From NCBI RefSeq assembly GCF_900169075.1, contig NZ_LT827014.1, forward strand, positions 930,001 to 994,000: 64,000 bases of DNA, given 5' to 3'. Position numbers and translations under genes: made by a program. The notes under the pieces are model-generated. The model worked only from the letters and a program-made list of their open reading frames with translations. It did no database searches and had not been told where the DNA came from. Source of the DNA: Chryseobacterium phocaeense (lineage in GTDB: Bacteria; Bacteroidota; Bacteroidia; Flavobacteriales; Weeksellaceae). Every line of letters begins with the position of its first letter. Position 1 is the stretch's first letter. Shown piece by piece: positions 53,999-62,270 of this stretch.

Positions 53999-56164
53999 AT
54001 GAATATCAGATTGAGCTTTTTCATGCTCATGCTGCTTCTCTGCACTTTTGGAAAAGCACAGGAGAGAAAAATGTCGGATTCCCTTAGTGAATCAAGGCCT
54101 GCCACAACAAATATTTCTGAAGTCATTATTCAATCGGCTCCAAAAAATATAAAGTTGAATGATGGCAATGCAGTCATATCCGTTTCCGGAAATAAAGATT
54201 TTAAAACATCGGCCAATCTTTTTGAGGTTTTAAGAAAAACCCCGGGTGTTTCTATAGATCAGGAAGGGGGTATTTTTATTGGGGGAAGAATTACACCTGC
54301 GATATTTATTGATGGAAAGCCTGTGGTCATGAGCAGCCAGGAACTACAGAACTATTTGAAATCTCTGTCACCGGACATGGTAGAATCTATTGAAGTGAAC
54401 GCTAACCCTTCCTCAAAATATGACGCAGAATTTAAAGGAATTATTGATATCAGACTGAAGAAAAATCCCAATCCAGGCTGGAAAGGCAATTATAACGGAA
54501 ATGTTTATGCCAACAAATTCAATTACAGGGAGAATACTTTAAACCTTTCCTACAACAGGAAAAAATTGGCATACACCCTACAGGCCGGCTATAATAACGG
54601 AATTTCTACGTACCGTTATCGTGCATTACAGAAACTGGCGAATACCAACAACATGAGAACAAATACCTATCAGGAAGACGAGGGAAAAGTGTACAGCATA
54701 GCAACGGGAGCTGATTTCAGACTGAATGATAAGCACAGATTAAGCATCAATGCTAGAGGAAATTTCAGAAACAATGAACGGAGCCGCTCAGGATCGCTGT
54801 ATACCACCAATAATGAAAATACACAGCTGAACTTTCATACGGAAAGCGAGAATCCTACAGTATATTCACAGGAAAACTATGGACTTACAGCTGATTATTC
54901 ATTTCAGGATAAAGGGTTTAAGCTCAATTTTTTCGCCAATTATCTTGCTGTTAAGAACAAGCAAAATGATGATTTTATAAATAGAGATAAACCAACCTCT
55001 CAACTTTTATCTTACTGGAAATCTGATTTGCTTAATAAAATTGACATCCAGACTTTCCAGATAGATGTTTCCCGGAAAATTGGAAACGCAGATCTGGAAG
55101 CAGGGATAAAATACAGCCGCTCGGATACCAACAATAATATCCGCTACGACACACTGTCTGTGAATCAAAATTTTGTATTCGATCCTGAGAGGAGCAATAG
55201 ATTTGTTTATAAAGAAAAAATAGTGGCGGGCTATATTTCATACCGGCAGAAATTGGGAAAGCTGCAGATGAATGCTGGGCTAAGGTTAGAGAACACAGAA
55301 AGTATTTCGGACGCAATCACTAAAGATTCAGTGGTGTCAAGGAATTATCTGGAATGGCTGCCGTCTTTCAGTGCATCTTATGCGTTCAATGCATCGAATG
55401 AATTGTCATTTTCTTACAGCAGAAAGATGACAAGGCCGGTATTTTCGCAGCTCAATCCATTCCGGTTCTATTTCAGCCCGCTGAATTACTGGATTGGCAA
55501 CCCTTATCTGCAGCCTTCCTTCACCAACCAGGTCAAACTTACTTACCGTTACAAAAACTGGATCACCAGCATCATTGCCGGAAAAGAAAAAGATGTGATG
55601 GTGCGGTATCCGCTTTACAATCCGGAAACCAATGTTCTGGAATATCTGGGGACCAATCTTCCATACCGGAAATTTGCGTCCATAGAAACCGGCTTTCCGG
55701 TTAAAATTACAAAATGGTGGAATGTCACAACGCAGATAGCGGGATATTATAATGATGAATTCAGACCGTATCTGGGTGAGGTTTTTGCGTTGAAAGTATA
55801 CAATTATGAGATTCGTACCAATCAGGTATTTACTTTGCCGGAAGGATATACCCTTAATCTGTATGCTAACTACGAATCAAAAACCGGAAACAGCCTTTAT
55901 ATTATAAAGCCGAGGTATACCGTTGATCTTTCCGTACAGAAATCATGGCTGAGTAACACACTAAATACAAAGATCAGTTACAATAATATTTTTGATTCTT
56001 ATGATCAGCGTCTGGAATTCAGGCATAAAAAGATTATGGACAACCGTTTTACGCATTGGTGGGACAGCAGCCGTCTGATTCTGTCGGTGGTTTATAACTT
56101 TGGAAATTCAAAATATCAAGCCAGGGAATTACAGAAGACAGAAGAAGAAAACAGGGCACGATAA
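53999..56164 (+). CDS. outer-membrane plug-and-barrel receptor (OMP_b-brl_3 type)
   Basis: A 721-residue exported protein with signal MNIRLSFFMLMLLLCTFGKAQ. Residues 35-150 are a plug domain (NISEVIIQSAPKNIKLNDGNAVISV, LFEVLRKTPGVSIDQEGGIFIGGRITPAIFIDGKPV). The rest is a barrel of the OMP_b-brl_3 kind, with YSRKMTRPVFSQLNPFRFYFSPLNYWIGNPYLQPSFTNQ, the most conserved block. Unlike many relatives it lacks the N-terminal carboxypeptidase-D-like regulatory domain. It probably takes up a nutrient with TonB; substrate unknown. Confidence 0.88.
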   Translation: MNIRLSFFMLMLLLCTFGKAQERKMSDSLSESRPATTNISEVIIQSAPKNIKLNDGNAVISVSGNKDFKTSANLFEVLRKTPGVSIDQEGGIFIGGRITPAIFIDGKPVVMSSQELQNYLKSLSPDMVESIEVNANPSSKYDAEFKGIIDIRLKKNPNPGWKGNYNGNVYANKFNYRENTLNLSYNRKKLAYTLQAGYNNGISTYRYRALQKLANTNNMRTNTYQEDEGKVYSIATGADFRLNDKHRLSINARGNFRNNERSRSGSLYTTNNENTQLNFHTESENPTVYSQENYGLTADYSFQDKGFKLNFFANYLAVKNKQNDDFINRDKPTSQLLSYWKSDLLNKIDIQTFQIDVSRKIGNADLEAGIKYSRSDTNNNIRYDTLSVNQNFVFDPERSNRFVYKEKIVAGYISYRQKLGKLQMNAGLRLENTESISDAITKDSVVSRNYLEWLPSFSASYAFNASNELSFSYSRKMTRPVFSQLNPFRFYFSPLNYWIGNPYLQPSFTNQVKLTYRYKNWITSIIAGKEKDVMVRYPLYNPETNVLEYLGTNLPYRKFASIETGFPVKITKWWNVTTQIAGYYNDEFRPYLGEVFALKVYNYEIRTNQVFTLPEGYTLNLYANYESKTGNSLYIIKPRYTVDLSVQKSWLSNTLNTKISYNNIFDSYDQRLEFRHKKIMDNRFTHWWDSSRLILSVVYNFGNSKYQARELQKTEEENRAR

Positions 56165-56169
56165 AAAAG

Positions 56170-56196
56170 AAAACCTGCTTTCAAAAGCAGGTTTTT
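56170..56196 (+). terminator. terminator after the receptor gene
   Basis: aaaacctgctt - tcaa - aagcaggtttt with T-rich flank, 5 nt past the stop. The A-run before it would let it also work for the minus-strand peptide gene. Confidence 0.88.
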
Positions 56197-56207
56197 AGTT
56201 TTGTGGA

Positions 56208-56369
56208 TTACGGGCAAACACAGTTTCCGCATGTCCAGATATAGCAGTTTCCGTTTTCATCCCATTCGCAGCAGTATCTCGGTCTGTTGATCCCGCTTCC
56301 TACGATTGATTTTTGCTCGTCTCTACCTAGTTTTTTTGCATTTTTCAGCATAGAATTAGTCTTGTTCAT
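56208..56369 (-). CDS. second leader-type Cys-rich peptide (53 residues)
   Basis: I read this directly: ATG at 56369, stop at 56208. The N-terminus MNKTNSMLKNAKKLGRDEQK SIVGSG resembles the leader seen at 4428 (KK.L.R.E.K...GG), but ends Gly-Ser rather than Gly-Gly. The core, after about residue 25, is RPRYCCEWDENGNCYIWTCG NCVCP: six Cys in 22 residues. A -7-like TATATTTA lies at 56403-56410 on the minus strand. It is too short for a 60-residue cut-off. No processing enzyme is nearby. Function unproven. Confidence 0.7.
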   Translation of the reverse strand: MNKTNSMLKNAKKLGRDEQKSIVGSGINRPRYCCEWDENGNCYIWTCGNCVCP

Positions 56370-56544
56370 GATTTTGATTTTTTGATGTTAATAGTTAAGT
56401 TGTAAATATATAATTTTATGGAAAATTATATCACTAATGTATGAATTTATTTTTAATAAGAAGCAAATATTTTTTATATATGTAGATGAAATTTAGCAGG
56501 TTGTAGATTTTGATTTTAGTTTTTATTATTTAATATAATTAAAA

Positions 56545-56578
56545 AAATAAACCCCGCTTTCAGAAACAGGGTTTATTT
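56545..56578 (-). terminator. terminator after the small exported protein at 56604
   Basis: aaataaaccc / gggtttattt with a 14-nt loop. On the minus strand it is followed by a T-run (A-run 56541-56547). Confidence 0.8.
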
Positions 56579-56603
56579 TTATGGCCGGATTCGCATTATC
56601 TCG

Positions 56604-57101
56604 CTAGTATGCTGTAAGAGTTATCTGGTAAAGAACATGGGTTCCGGAAGAGATTGCTTTAAGACGTATCCTGGCTCCTGTTATTGTTAGATCTATCTCA
56701 TTTCCGCTATTGGCCGACAGGATCTGTAAATTGTTGAAGGTATATACCCTTGAAATAGGAAATCCGTTCTGAAGAGTATTCCAGGTTACTTTTAAATGGA
56801 AAAGTTCAAAGGTCTGGGCCGTACCCGGGCTGGGAGTTGGAGGACTAAGATAAGCAACGGTTGTTCCGTTAGTAATATACTTGCTTTCAAGAACAGGAGT
56901 GGTCTGGGTAGAGCTGTTAGGCGGGGAAATAATGTGATAATGACGATCGTAATCGGCTTCCACTTTTATATGATTAGGTGGAAAACTGCTAAGACTTGCC
57001 TCGCCGATATATTTAATGCTAAAAGAATTCTGTGCCCATAAACTGGTTACAGATACCACTGTAAATAAAACAGTTAAAAAAAAGGTAAGGGTCTTTTTCA
57101 T
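56604..57101 (-). CDS. small exported beta-rich protein, function unknown
   Basis: I place the start at ATG 57101 (165 residues), which begins the signal peptide MKKTLTFFLTVLFTVVSVTSLWAQ. The open frame reaches 57176, but that would put 25 residues before the signal. The mature protein is beta-rich and polar (YIGEASLSSFPPNHIKVEADYDRHYHIISPPNSS; GNEIDLTITGARIRLKAISSG). No family recognised. It has its own terminator. About 288 nt before the next gene hold no visible ORF. Confidence 0.7.
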   Translation of the reverse strand: MKKTLTFFLTVLFTVVSVTSLWAQNSFSIKYIGEASLSSFPPNHIKVEADYDRHYHIISPPNSSTQTTPVLESKYITNGTTVAYLSPPTPSPGTAQTFELFHLKVTWNTLQNGFPISRVYTFNNLQILSANSGNEIDLTITGARIRLKAISSGTHVLYQITLTAY

Positions 57102-57339
57102 AATAATAAGATTTTGAATTAGTACAGCTAATATAATGGTACCCGGACAAGAAAACCAGCTACATTCAGTAAACACGTACGTTTCAATGGTAACTGCGTA
57201 AGCTGAAACTGTAAGTGAGAATTAACTAGTGGTATTTTCTGTATTTATTACATTATGCGGATAAAATAACTGTAATAAAACCGTCCTTCAGAAGAACCGG
57301 ATTACAGGATAAAATTATACGCATAAAGCAATTCAAAAG

Positions 57340-57370
57340 TTTCCCAGATAGCGGCCTTTACTTATATTTG
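57340..57370 (+). promoter_or_regulatory. promoter of the amidinotransferase gene
   Basis: TTTC at 57340-57343 (one base off TTTG), exactly 19 nt, then TATATTTG at 57363-57370. It starts 20 nt before the ATG. Confidence 0.65.
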
Positions 57371-57389
57371 TAGTATTGCATAAATCTTT

Positions 57390-58304
57390 ATGAGACTAAA
57401 CATTAAAAACGAAACGGGCAGGCTGAAATCAGTTGTTTTAGGCCAGCCTAATTCTATGGGACCCATTCCCACACTGGAAGAAAGCTATGACGCCAAGTCC
57501 TATTATTCCATCGAACATAATATGTATCCTAAAGAAGAGGATATCATCAGCGAAATGAATGCTTTCGAAGCCGTATTGAAAAAATATGATGTAGAAGTAC
57601 TCCGCCCCAGCATTATTAAAGATTACAACCAGGTTTTCTCAAGAGATGTGGCTTTCGTAATTGACGATAAAATGATCATCTCAAACGTGATCGCAGACAG
57701 AGCCGACGAACAGGAAGCTTATAAAAAAGTTTTTGAAAAAGTAGCATGGAGAAAAATCATCAACCTTCCCGAAACCGCCCACATTGAAGGTGGAGACGTA
57801 ATTGTATGGGATGATTTCCTCTTTATTGGAACATGTTTCAGCGAGGATTACCGGAACTATAAAACGGCAAGAACCAACGAATATGCCATTGAAATCTTAA
57901 AAGAATACTTCCCGAAAAAAAGAATCATCGATCTTGAGCTAAAGAAAAATGACAGAGTACCTTTTGAAGGAATCTTACATTTAGACTGTACGTTCAATCC
58001 GGTAGGAGAAGATAAATGCCTGATCTATAAGAACGGATTTGTAGATGAAAGCGATTACCGCCTGATCATTGATATTTTCGGGGAAGAAAACTGTTTCCAT
58101 CTTAATGATGAAGAAATGTTTGAAATGTTCCCGAACATTTTCTCCATATCTCCGGACGTTGTAGTATCAGACAAGACATTCACCAGAATGAACAACCACC
58201 TGAGAAACGAATGGGGAATGACCGTAGAAGAAATCCCGTACAGGGAAATCTCCAAAATGGGAGGCCTCCTGAGATGCTCTACAATGCCATTGGTAAGAGA
58301 GTAG
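57390..58304 (+). CDS. guanidino-group-modifying enzyme (amidinotransferase / dimethylargininase family)
   Basis: A 304-residue enzyme of the arginine-deiminase superfamily. Catalytic features: the Glu/Asp pair region (HIEGGDVIVWDDFLFIGTC), the His in GILHLDCTFNP, and the nucleophile Cys near the C-terminus (LLRCSTMPLVRE). The N-terminus LKSVVLGQPNSMGP is the usual strand that contacts the guanidinium group. It may act on arginine, dimethylarginine or glycine-amidino transfer; the sequence alone does not decide. Together with ctlX, 78 nt downstream, it forms an arginine/citrulline-processing pair. Confidence 0.85.
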   Translation: MRLNIKNETGRLKSVVLGQPNSMGPIPTLEESYDAKSYYSIEHNMYPKEEDIISEMNAFEAVLKKYDVEVLRPSIIKDYNQVFSRDVAFVIDDKMIISNVIADRADEQEAYKKVFEKVAWRKIINLPETAHIEGGDVIVWDDFLFIGTCFSEDYRNYKTARTNEYAIEILKEYFPKKRIIDLELKKNDRVPFEGILHLDCTFNPVGEDKCLIYKNGFVDESDYRLIIDIFGEENCFHLNDEEMFEMFPNIFSISPDVVVSDKTFTRMNNHLRNEWGMTVEEIPYREISKMGGLLRCSTMPLVRE

Positions 58305-58346
58305 GCCGATGCGAAGATGAGACAATTTCCTGATGTGGGAATTTTT

Positions 58347-58380
58347 AAATCTTTAAATCTTTTAATTTTTAAATCTAAAA
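58347..58380. repeat. AAATCTTT/AAATCTAAA array upstream of ctlX
   Basis: Three imperfect AAATCTtt(aa) units end three bases before the ctlX ATG. It resembles the arrays at 30581 and 35288. Confidence 0.5.
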
Positions 58381-58382
58381 CA

Positions 58383-59306
58383 ATGCAGACAACAGATACC
58401 GTACTCATGATAGAACCGATTGCATTCGGTTACAATGCTGAAACAGCGAAAAACAATTATTTTCAGGTGGAACAGAAAGGTTCAGATATTCAGTCTAAGG
58501 CTTTGGCGGAATTCAATACTTTTGTGGGAAAACTGAGAAGCAAAGGTGTGAATGTAATTACCATAAAAGATACCCTGGATCCTCACACACCGGATTCCAT
58601 CTTCCCAAATAACTGGGTAAGTTTCCATAAAGACGGGAAAGTGGTACTTTATCCCATGTTTGCTTCCAACAGAAGAGTGGAAAGAAGAGAGGATATTCTT
58701 GAAAGCATCGGAAACCAGGGATTTGAAGTAGTAGAAATTGATGACTGGTCTTTTTCTGAAACCCAGGGACATTTCCTGGAAGGAACGGGAAGCATGATCT
58801 TTGATCATGATCATAAAATTGCTTACGGTTCGGTTTCTCTGAGACTTGACGAAAATTTATTCAGGGAATTCTGTGAAAAATATGGTTTTACGCCAATAAT
58901 TTTCCATTCTTATCAGACGGTAGGAACGGAAAGACTACCTATTTACCATACCAATGTAATGATGTGTGTGGCTGACAAATTTGTAGTGATCTGTCTGGAC
59001 TGCATCGATGATGAGCTGGAAAGGGAAAAAGTGATTGAAACCATTAAAAACTCCGGAAAAGAGATTATTGAAATTTCAGAAGAACAGATGCAGCAGTTTG
59101 CAGGAAATATGCTTCAGGTTCAGAATAAAGACGGTGAAAAATTTCTGGTGATGAGCCAGACAGCTTACCAGTCCTTAAACTCTGGACAGGTGGCTGCCAT
59201 AGAAAAATACTGTGAAATTATTTATTCGGACCTGAATACCATTGAAGTAAACGGTGGTGGAAGCGCCAGATGTATGCTGGCTGAGGTTTTCCTTCCGAAA
59301 AAATAA
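58383..59306 (+). CDS. ctlX: citrulline utilization hydrolase CtlX
   Basis: I place the start at ATG 58383 (307 residues, MQTTDTVLMIEPIAFGYN), not at the open-frame start 58317, which reads into the repeat. The protein is of the CtlX group of the arginine-deiminase superfamily. Segments: PDSIFPNNWVSFHKDGKVVLYPMFASNRRVERR, GHFLEGTGSMIFDHDHKIAYGSVS (Glu), IYHTNVMMCVADKFVVICLDCID (His), and the nucleophile Cys in NGGGSARCMLAEVFLPKK. The last motif is the CtlX signature. It hydrolyses a guanidino or ureido group; citrulline is the proposed substrate. It follows the amidinotransferase-family gene in the same direction. Confidence 0.92.
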   Translation: MQTTDTVLMIEPIAFGYNAETAKNNYFQVEQKGSDIQSKALAEFNTFVGKLRSKGVNVITIKDTLDPHTPDSIFPNNWVSFHKDGKVVLYPMFASNRRVERREDILESIGNQGFEVVEIDDWSFSETQGHFLEGTGSMIFDHDHKIAYGSVSLRLDENLFREFCEKYGFTPIIFHSYQTVGTERLPIYHTNVMMCVADKFVVICLDCIDDELEREKVIETIKNSGKEIIEISEEQMQQFAGNMLQVQNKDGEKFLVMSQTAYQSLNSGQVAAIEKYCEIIYSDLNTIEVNGGGSARCMLAEVFLPKK

Positions 59307-59333
59307 CAGCATAAATAATCAATAAATGGATAT

Positions 59334-59368
59334 AATTCCGGCCTTGGAACAAGGCCGGAATTTTTTTT
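59334..59368 (+). terminator. terminator after ctlX
   Basis: aattccggccttg - gaa - caaggccggaatt, then TTTTTTTT. A perfect 13-bp stem, 28 nt past the stop. Confidence 0.95.
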
Positions 59369-59414
59369 GACCGGTTCATTTTTTCAAATTGAGACAAAAG
59401 ACAAAAAAGTTAGC

Positions 59415-59422
59415 TAAATTTG
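59415..59422 (+). promoter_or_regulatory. GH43-gene -7 element (TAAATTTG)
   Basis: An exact TAnnTTTG, 17 nt before the ATG. No -33 TTTG at the right spacing. Confidence 0.55.
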
Positions 59423-59439
59423 TTCCCTAAGCTAAAATT

Positions 59440-61200
59440 ATGAAGATGCAGCAGTTTTTTTTATCGTTCGCTGTTTTGTTGGGAATATTTGTGGGAGCCC
59501 AGCAGAAAACATTCTGTAACCCTATCAATATAGATTATGGCTATACGCCGTTTGAAGTATTCTCAAAACAGGGGAAACACCGGGCTACAGCCGATCCCGT
59601 AATCGTTAATTTTAAAAATAAACTATTCCTGTTCTCTACCAACCAGGAAGGCTACTGGTACAGCGATGATATGCTGGACTGGAAATTTGTGAAAAGAAAA
59701 TTCCTCAGAGATAATAAATATACCCATGACCTCAATGCACCAGCAGTCTGGGCAATGAAAGATACACTCTACGTTTACGGTTCTACCTGGGAACAGGATT
59801 TCCCGATCTGGAAGAGTACCAACCCTACCAAAGACGACTGGAAAATTGCTGTAGACACTCTAAAAGTAGGAGCATGGGATCCGGCGTTCCATTATGATGA
59901 AGATAAAAACAAACTCTATCTGTACTGGGGTTCCAGTAATGAATGGCCGCTTTTGGGAACAGAAGTGAAGGTGAAAAATCTGCAGTCGGAAGGGTTTACA
60001 AAACCCATTATTAAGCTGAAACCTGAAGACCATGGCTGGGAAAGATTCGGGGAATACAATGACAATGTTTTCCTGCAGCCGTTTGTAGAAGGTGCCTGGA
60101 TGACGAAACACAACGGAAAATATTATATGCAGTACGGAGCTCCGGCCACAGAATTCAGTGGATATTCGGATGGGGTTTATGTAAGTAAAAATCCTTTGGA
60201 AGGCTTTGAATACCAGCAGCACAATCCTTTCTCTTACAAACCGGGAGGTTTCGCCAGGGGAGCTGGCCATGGAGCGACCTTTGAAGACAATTATAAAAAC
60301 TGGTGGCATATTTCAACCATCTTTATTTCCACTAAAAATAATTTTGAACGGAGACTCGGAATCTGGCCTGCCGGATTTGATAAGGATGATGTGATGTACA
60401 CGAATACGGCTTATGGAGATTATCCGACCCTTCTTCCACAGTATGCACAAGGTAAAGATTTCTCAAAAGGACTTTTTGCAGGCTGGATGCTTCTGAATTA
60501 CAATAAACCGGTTCAGGTTTCTTCTACTTTAGGCGGATACCAGCCTAATTTAGCGGTGGATGAAGACATTAAAACGTACTGGAGTGCAAAAACCGGGAAT
60601 TCCGGAGAATGGTTCCAGACTGATCTGGGAGATATTTCCACCATTAATGCCATCCAGATCAATTATGCAGATCAGGACGCCGAATTTATGGGGAAAACTC
60701 TGGGGAAAATGCATCAGTACAAGATCTACGGCTCCAATGACGGGAAGAAGTGGAATGTAATTGTTGATAAAAGCAAGAATACCAAAGATGTTCCCCACGA
60801 TTATGTAGAACTTGAAAAACCGGCCAAAGCCAGATTCCTGAAAATGGAAAACCTGAAAATGCCTACCGGAAAATTTGCATTAAGCGGATTTAGGGTATTC
60901 GGAAAAGGAGCTGGTGAACAACCTAAAAAAGTGGAAGGATTTGTCCCACTAAGAGCCGATCCTAAAAAATACGGTGAAAGAAGAAGCATCTGGATGAAAT
61001 GGCAGCAGAACCAGGATGCAGACGGGTACGTGATCTACTGGGGAAAATCTCCGGATAAATTATACGGAAGCATGATGGTGTACGGCAAGAATGAATACTT
61101 CTTTACCGGGGCAGACCGTACGGATGCTTACTATTTCCAGATCGAAGCTTTTAATGCCAATGGGGTTTCGGAGAGAACGGAAATTGTGAAATCAGAATAG
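59440..61200 (+). CDS. exported family 43 glycosidase with discoidin and FN3-like domains
   Basis: A 586-residue enzyme with signal MKMQQFFLSFAVLLGIFVGAQQ. Residues 25-340 are a five-bladed GH43-type catalytic domain: HRATADPVIVNFKNKLFLFST (Asp base), AWDPAFHYDEDKNKLYLYWGSS (Asp), and a Glu in the FARGAGHGATFEDNYKNWWH region. Residues 355-480 are an F5/8 type C (discoidin) domain (LAVDEDIKTYWSAKTGNSGEWFQTDLG). Residues 500-586 resemble FN3 (WMKWQQNQDADGYVIYWGKS). It probably removes xylose or arabinose from plant-type glycans outside the cell; the sugar cannot be fixed from the sequence. Confidence 0.9.
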   Translation: MKMQQFFLSFAVLLGIFVGAQQKTFCNPINIDYGYTPFEVFSKQGKHRATADPVIVNFKNKLFLFSTNQEGYWYSDDMLDWKFVKRKFLRDNKYTHDLNAPAVWAMKDTLYVYGSTWEQDFPIWKSTNPTKDDWKIAVDTLKVGAWDPAFHYDEDKNKLYLYWGSSNEWPLLGTEVKVKNLQSEGFTKPIIKLKPEDHGWERFGEYNDNVFLQPFVEGAWMTKHNGKYYMQYGAPATEFSGYSDGVYVSKNPLEGFEYQQHNPFSYKPGGFARGAGHGATFEDNYKNWWHISTIFISTKNNFERRLGIWPAGFDKDDVMYTNTAYGDYPTLLPQYAQGKDFSKGLFAGWMLLNYNKPVQVSSTLGGYQPNLAVDEDIKTYWSAKTGNSGEWFQTDLGDISTINAIQINYADQDAEFMGKTLGKMHQYKIYGSNDGKKWNVIVDKSKNTKDVPHDYVELEKPAKARFLKMENLKMPTGKFALSGFRVFGKGAGEQPKKVEGFVPLRADPKKYGERRSIWMKWQQNQDADGYVIYWGKSPDKLYGSMMVYGKNEYFFTGADRTDAYYFQIEAFNANGVSERTEIVKSE

Positions 61201-61287
61201 AGGATAAAGAAAAAAAGAATAAAAAGAAATCTGCCACATCAGCTCAATCTGCGTGAACTTTTAGATTCAAATTCAAAAATAATAGCA

Positions 61288-61317
61288 GCGTCCGGAAATT
61301 TTCCGGGCGCTTATTTT
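61288..61317. terminator. bidirectional terminator between convergent genes
   Basis: gcgtccggaa - att - ttccgggcgc (one G-T pair), with short T-runs on either side. It serves the GH43 gene (plus) and the hydrolase (minus). Confidence 0.8.
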
Positions 61318-62198
61318 TTATCTATCTGCTTCAAAAAGCCCGCAATATTCCCAATCAACAACTCATCATTCGGGCTTTTATCCCAATCCAGATGTCCGCC
61401 ATTGAATTCATAGGATGCGTGCACTACTTTATTTTGACTCAATGCAGAATCCAGCTTTCTCATCTGTGACAGCGGAATCACCTGATCCCTGTTTCCATAA
61501 TAGGAAAGAGTAGGCGGTGAGGTTTCATTAATCCAGAAAACAGGATTTGGAATATCCTGATTAGTTATATCTGTTGGAGTAGGTTTTGAGGCATCAGTCA
61601 TATGTTTTTCAACAAAAGAATAGTCGGAATAGTTTTTAAAGTCTGCACTGTTCAGATCGGCTGGCCCTACGATATTTACGATTGCTTTTACTTTTGTCCG
61701 GTGTTTAAGGTCAAAAATCCTGTTGTAACCATACAACATTGATAAGTGGGCGCCTGCGCTGTTCCCGAGCAAAATAATTTCAGGGGGAAACTTCATCTCT
61801 ACAGACTTTTTAACCAATATATCTAAAGCATCATCAATGTCTTCCGTTTGGTTGGGAAGAATAAAAGAATGCTGATCCGCCAGCCTGTAATTTATATTCG
61901 CAAAAACATAATCAGGAAACTTTTGCATCATAGAAAGAGTGAAAAAGGTAAGCTGTGATTTGTCTCCTCCGCGCCAGCCTCCACCATGAATAAGTACAAA
62001 AATACCTTGTATTGAGTTTCTGTTTTCAGGGATATAAAGATCCATTACCTGCCTGGAATCATTTCCATAACGGACATTTTCTTCCTTGTTAAAGCTGGCA
62101 TCTTTACCCAGCTTTACTTTCTTTTCTTTGCACCCGGTCCAAAGAAAAAGGATTGAAATAAAACATAAAAAGGCAGCGAGACTTTTGTTCATAATCAT
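61311..62198 (-). CDS. lipoprotein alpha/beta-hydrolase (carboxylesterase-like)
   Basis: A 295-residue lipoprotein; start MIMNKS or MNKS (2 residues later). Lipobox FLWTGCKE near residue 22. Oxyanion motif LIHGGGWRGGDK, nucleophile Ser in LLGNSAGAHLS, a late Asp in YYGNRDQVIP and His in FNGGHLDWDK form an esterase triad. The family includes esterases that deacylate sugars or xylan. Convergent with the GH43 gene, so it may share a polysaccharide context, but they are not an operon. Confidence 0.88.
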   Translation of the reverse strand: MIMNKSLAAFLCFISILFLWTGCKEKKVKLGKDASFNKEENVRYGNDSRQVMDLYIPENRNSIQGIFVLIHGGGWRGGDKSQLTFFTLSMMQKFPDYVFANINYRLADQHSFILPNQTEDIDDALDILVKKSVEMKFPPEIILLGNSAGAHLSMLYGYNRIFDLKHRTKVKAIVNIVGPADLNSADFKNYSDYSFVEKHMTDASKPTPTDITNQDIPNPVFWINETSPPTLSYYGNRDQVIPLSQMRKLDSALSQNKVVHASYEFNGGHLDWDKSPNDELLIGNIAGFLKQIDKK

Positions 62199-62210
62199 AA
62201 AGATAGAAAA

Positions 62211-62231
62211 CCCGCCGGAAATTCCGGCGGG
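62211..62231 (-). terminator. terminator after the right-edge receptor
   Basis: cccgccggaa - a - ttccggcggg, a G+C-rich stem followed on the minus strand by TTTTCT. It also lies just upstream of the hydrolase start. Confidence 0.85.
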
Positions 62232-62270
62232 CTCACCACAAAAATAATTGAATATGAAGAATGATAGTTT

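Noticed and set aside
61231..61265. Spacer text 'aatctgccacatcagctcaatctgcgtgaac' resembling a dispersed Bacteroidota intergenic fragment
   Set aside because: Only one copy is in the window and the resemblance is from memory; not enough support to call a repeat.
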